Positions 13,440-14,118 of a stretch of DNA of 14,118 bases are shown here, one piece after another; position 1 is the first letter of the stretch, and the number at the start of each line of letters is the position of its first letter. The position numbers and the translations under genes were made by a program. This stretch comes from Hungatella sp. UBA4396 (GTDB lineage Bacteria > Bacillota > Clostridia > Lachnospirales > Lachnospiraceae): positions 1 through 14,118 of the forward strand of contig DGRE01000016.1 of the NCBI GenBank assembly GCA_002389905.1. Direction: 5' to 3'. The notes beneath the pieces were generated by a model. It ran no database searches. It was not told where the DNA came from and was given only the letters and a program-made list of their open reading frames with translations.

Positions 13440-14098
13440 GAGAGATAAAGACCTGCATCTTTGATATGGATGGAGTGATTTGTGACACTGCTAAATATCA
13501 TTTTCATGCATGGAAAAAGCTTGGGGACCGGCTTGGAATTGTTTTTACCGAACAGGACAATGAAAGGCTGAAAGGGGTAAGCCGGATGGAATCCCTGGAA
13601 ATTTTATTAAGCCTTTCGGACAGGACTTATACGGAAGAAGAAAAGCTTTCCTTTGCAGAAGAGAAGAACAAGAATTATGTGGACTATATCAGTGCAATGG
13701 ATAAAAACGAGATATTACCGGGGGTTCTGGAGGTTTTGGAATATTGCAGAAAAGAAAGCATTAAAACTGCCTTGGGTTCAGTGAGCAAAAATGCAGGGAT
13801 TATTCTGGACCGGCTTAAGCTTTGGCCTTACTTTGATGCAGTGATTGACGGCACTAAGGTGGCAAGGGCCAAGCCGGACCCGGAGGTGTTTTTAAAAGGG
13901 GCCGGTGAGACAGGAGCAGATCCGTCCTGCTGTGTGGTGTTTGAAGATGCTTATACCGGAATTGAGGCTGCCAGGGCTGCCGGAATGCTGGCGGTGGGAA
14001 TCGGAAGTGAACAGGCTCTTCCTAATGCTGATTTTGTGATCAGGGGATTTGAAGAAATGAGTGCAGAACAGCTTATGAATAGAATCAGACAATTTTAA
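13436..14098 (+). CDS. pgmB: Beta-phosphoglucomutase
   Basis: A HAD-superfamily enzyme of 220 residues converting beta-glucose 1-phosphate to glucose 6-phosphate through the 1,6-bisphosphate. The nucleophile D10 and acid/base D12 are in FDMDGV. R50, in GVSRMESL, contacts phosphate, and GSVSKN (114-119) is the hallmark distinguishing beta-PGM from other HAD phosphatases. K146 sits in KPDPEVF, and E170/D171 bind magnesium. The cap domain is at about 16-90. The ATG at 13436 gives an ATGA overlap with the upstream stop codon and a GGGGAG site 7 nt away; an in-frame ATG 15 nt upstream lacks a ribosome-binding site. Its position directly after GH65 indicates that the phosphorylase yields beta-glucose 1-phosphate. 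Confidence 0.93.
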   Translation: MREIKTCIFDMDGVICDTAKYHFHAWKKLGDRLGIVFTEQDNERLKGVSRMESLEILLSLSDRTYTEEEKLSFAEEKNKNYVDYISAMDKNEILPGVLEVLEYCRKESIKTALGSVSKNAGIILDRLKLWPYFDAVIDGTKVARAKPDPEVFLKGAGETGADPSCCVVFEDAYTGIEAARAAGMLAVGIGSEQALPNADFVIRGFEEMSAEQLMNRIRQF

Positions 14099-14118
14099 AG
14101 TCCAGCGGTGTGATGTCA

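Overview
The window looks like chromosome of a Gram-positive, anaerobic, motile clostridium, most likely Lachnospiraceae (Clostridium cluster XIVa). The reasons are strong AGGAGG-type ribosome binding sites, sigma-A promoters, intrinsic terminators with T-runs, a clostridial-type methyl-accepting chemotaxis protein, a GH65 phosphorylase next to beta-phosphoglucomutase, and a BsrE/TxpA-like type I toxin. The genus is an inference; no rRNA or other marker gene is present.

Layout. (1) 1-600: a shikimate-kinase-family gene ending at a long bidirectional terminator. (2) 597-2276, minus: a transmembrane chemoreceptor with its own promoter. (3) 2277-2680: a divergent intergenic region holding the chemoreceptor promoter, an orphan plus-strand terminator and a good promoter for the next operon. 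(4) 2681-7914: a three-gene membrane operon. It encodes a DPM1-like GT2 fused to a GtrA domain, a cellulose-synthase-like GT2 with a c-di-GMP-binding PilZ motif, and a GT-C-like multipass membrane protein. Together they probably make and decorate a c-di-GMP-controlled extracellular polysaccharide. (5) 7913-9000: a gap without conventional genes, occupied by two tandem copies (period about 551 bp) of a type I toxin-antitoxin cassette. Each copy has an identical 27-residue holin-like toxin on the minus strand, a Shine-Dalgarno-sequestering hairpin in its leader, and an antisense RNA gene on the plus strand with its own promoter and terminator, overlapping the toxin 3' UTR. (6) 9001-9885: an RmlD-like NAD(P)-dependent sugar reductase/epimerase whose promoter and RBS lie within the right end of the second cassette. 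(7) 10055-14098: a sugar-catabolic cluster of LacI-type repressor, GH65 phosphorylase and beta-phosphoglucomutase. A palindromic operator sits before both the repressor gene and the phosphorylase gene.

How the genes work together. In the polysaccharide operon, the first protein could make and translocate a polyprenyl-linked sugar, the second could polymerise under c-di-GMP control, and the third could transfer the lipid-linked sugar outside the membrane. In the catabolic cluster, the phosphorylase would split an alpha-glucoside into beta-glucose 1-phosphate, which the mutase turns into glucose 6-phosphate; the neighbouring LacI protein would gate both. The toxin-antitoxin array is the most unusual part. 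The toxin ORF and leader are identical in both copies, while the antisense RNA genes have diverged with pairing-preserving changes, as expected if each antitoxin has become specific for its own toxin mRNA.
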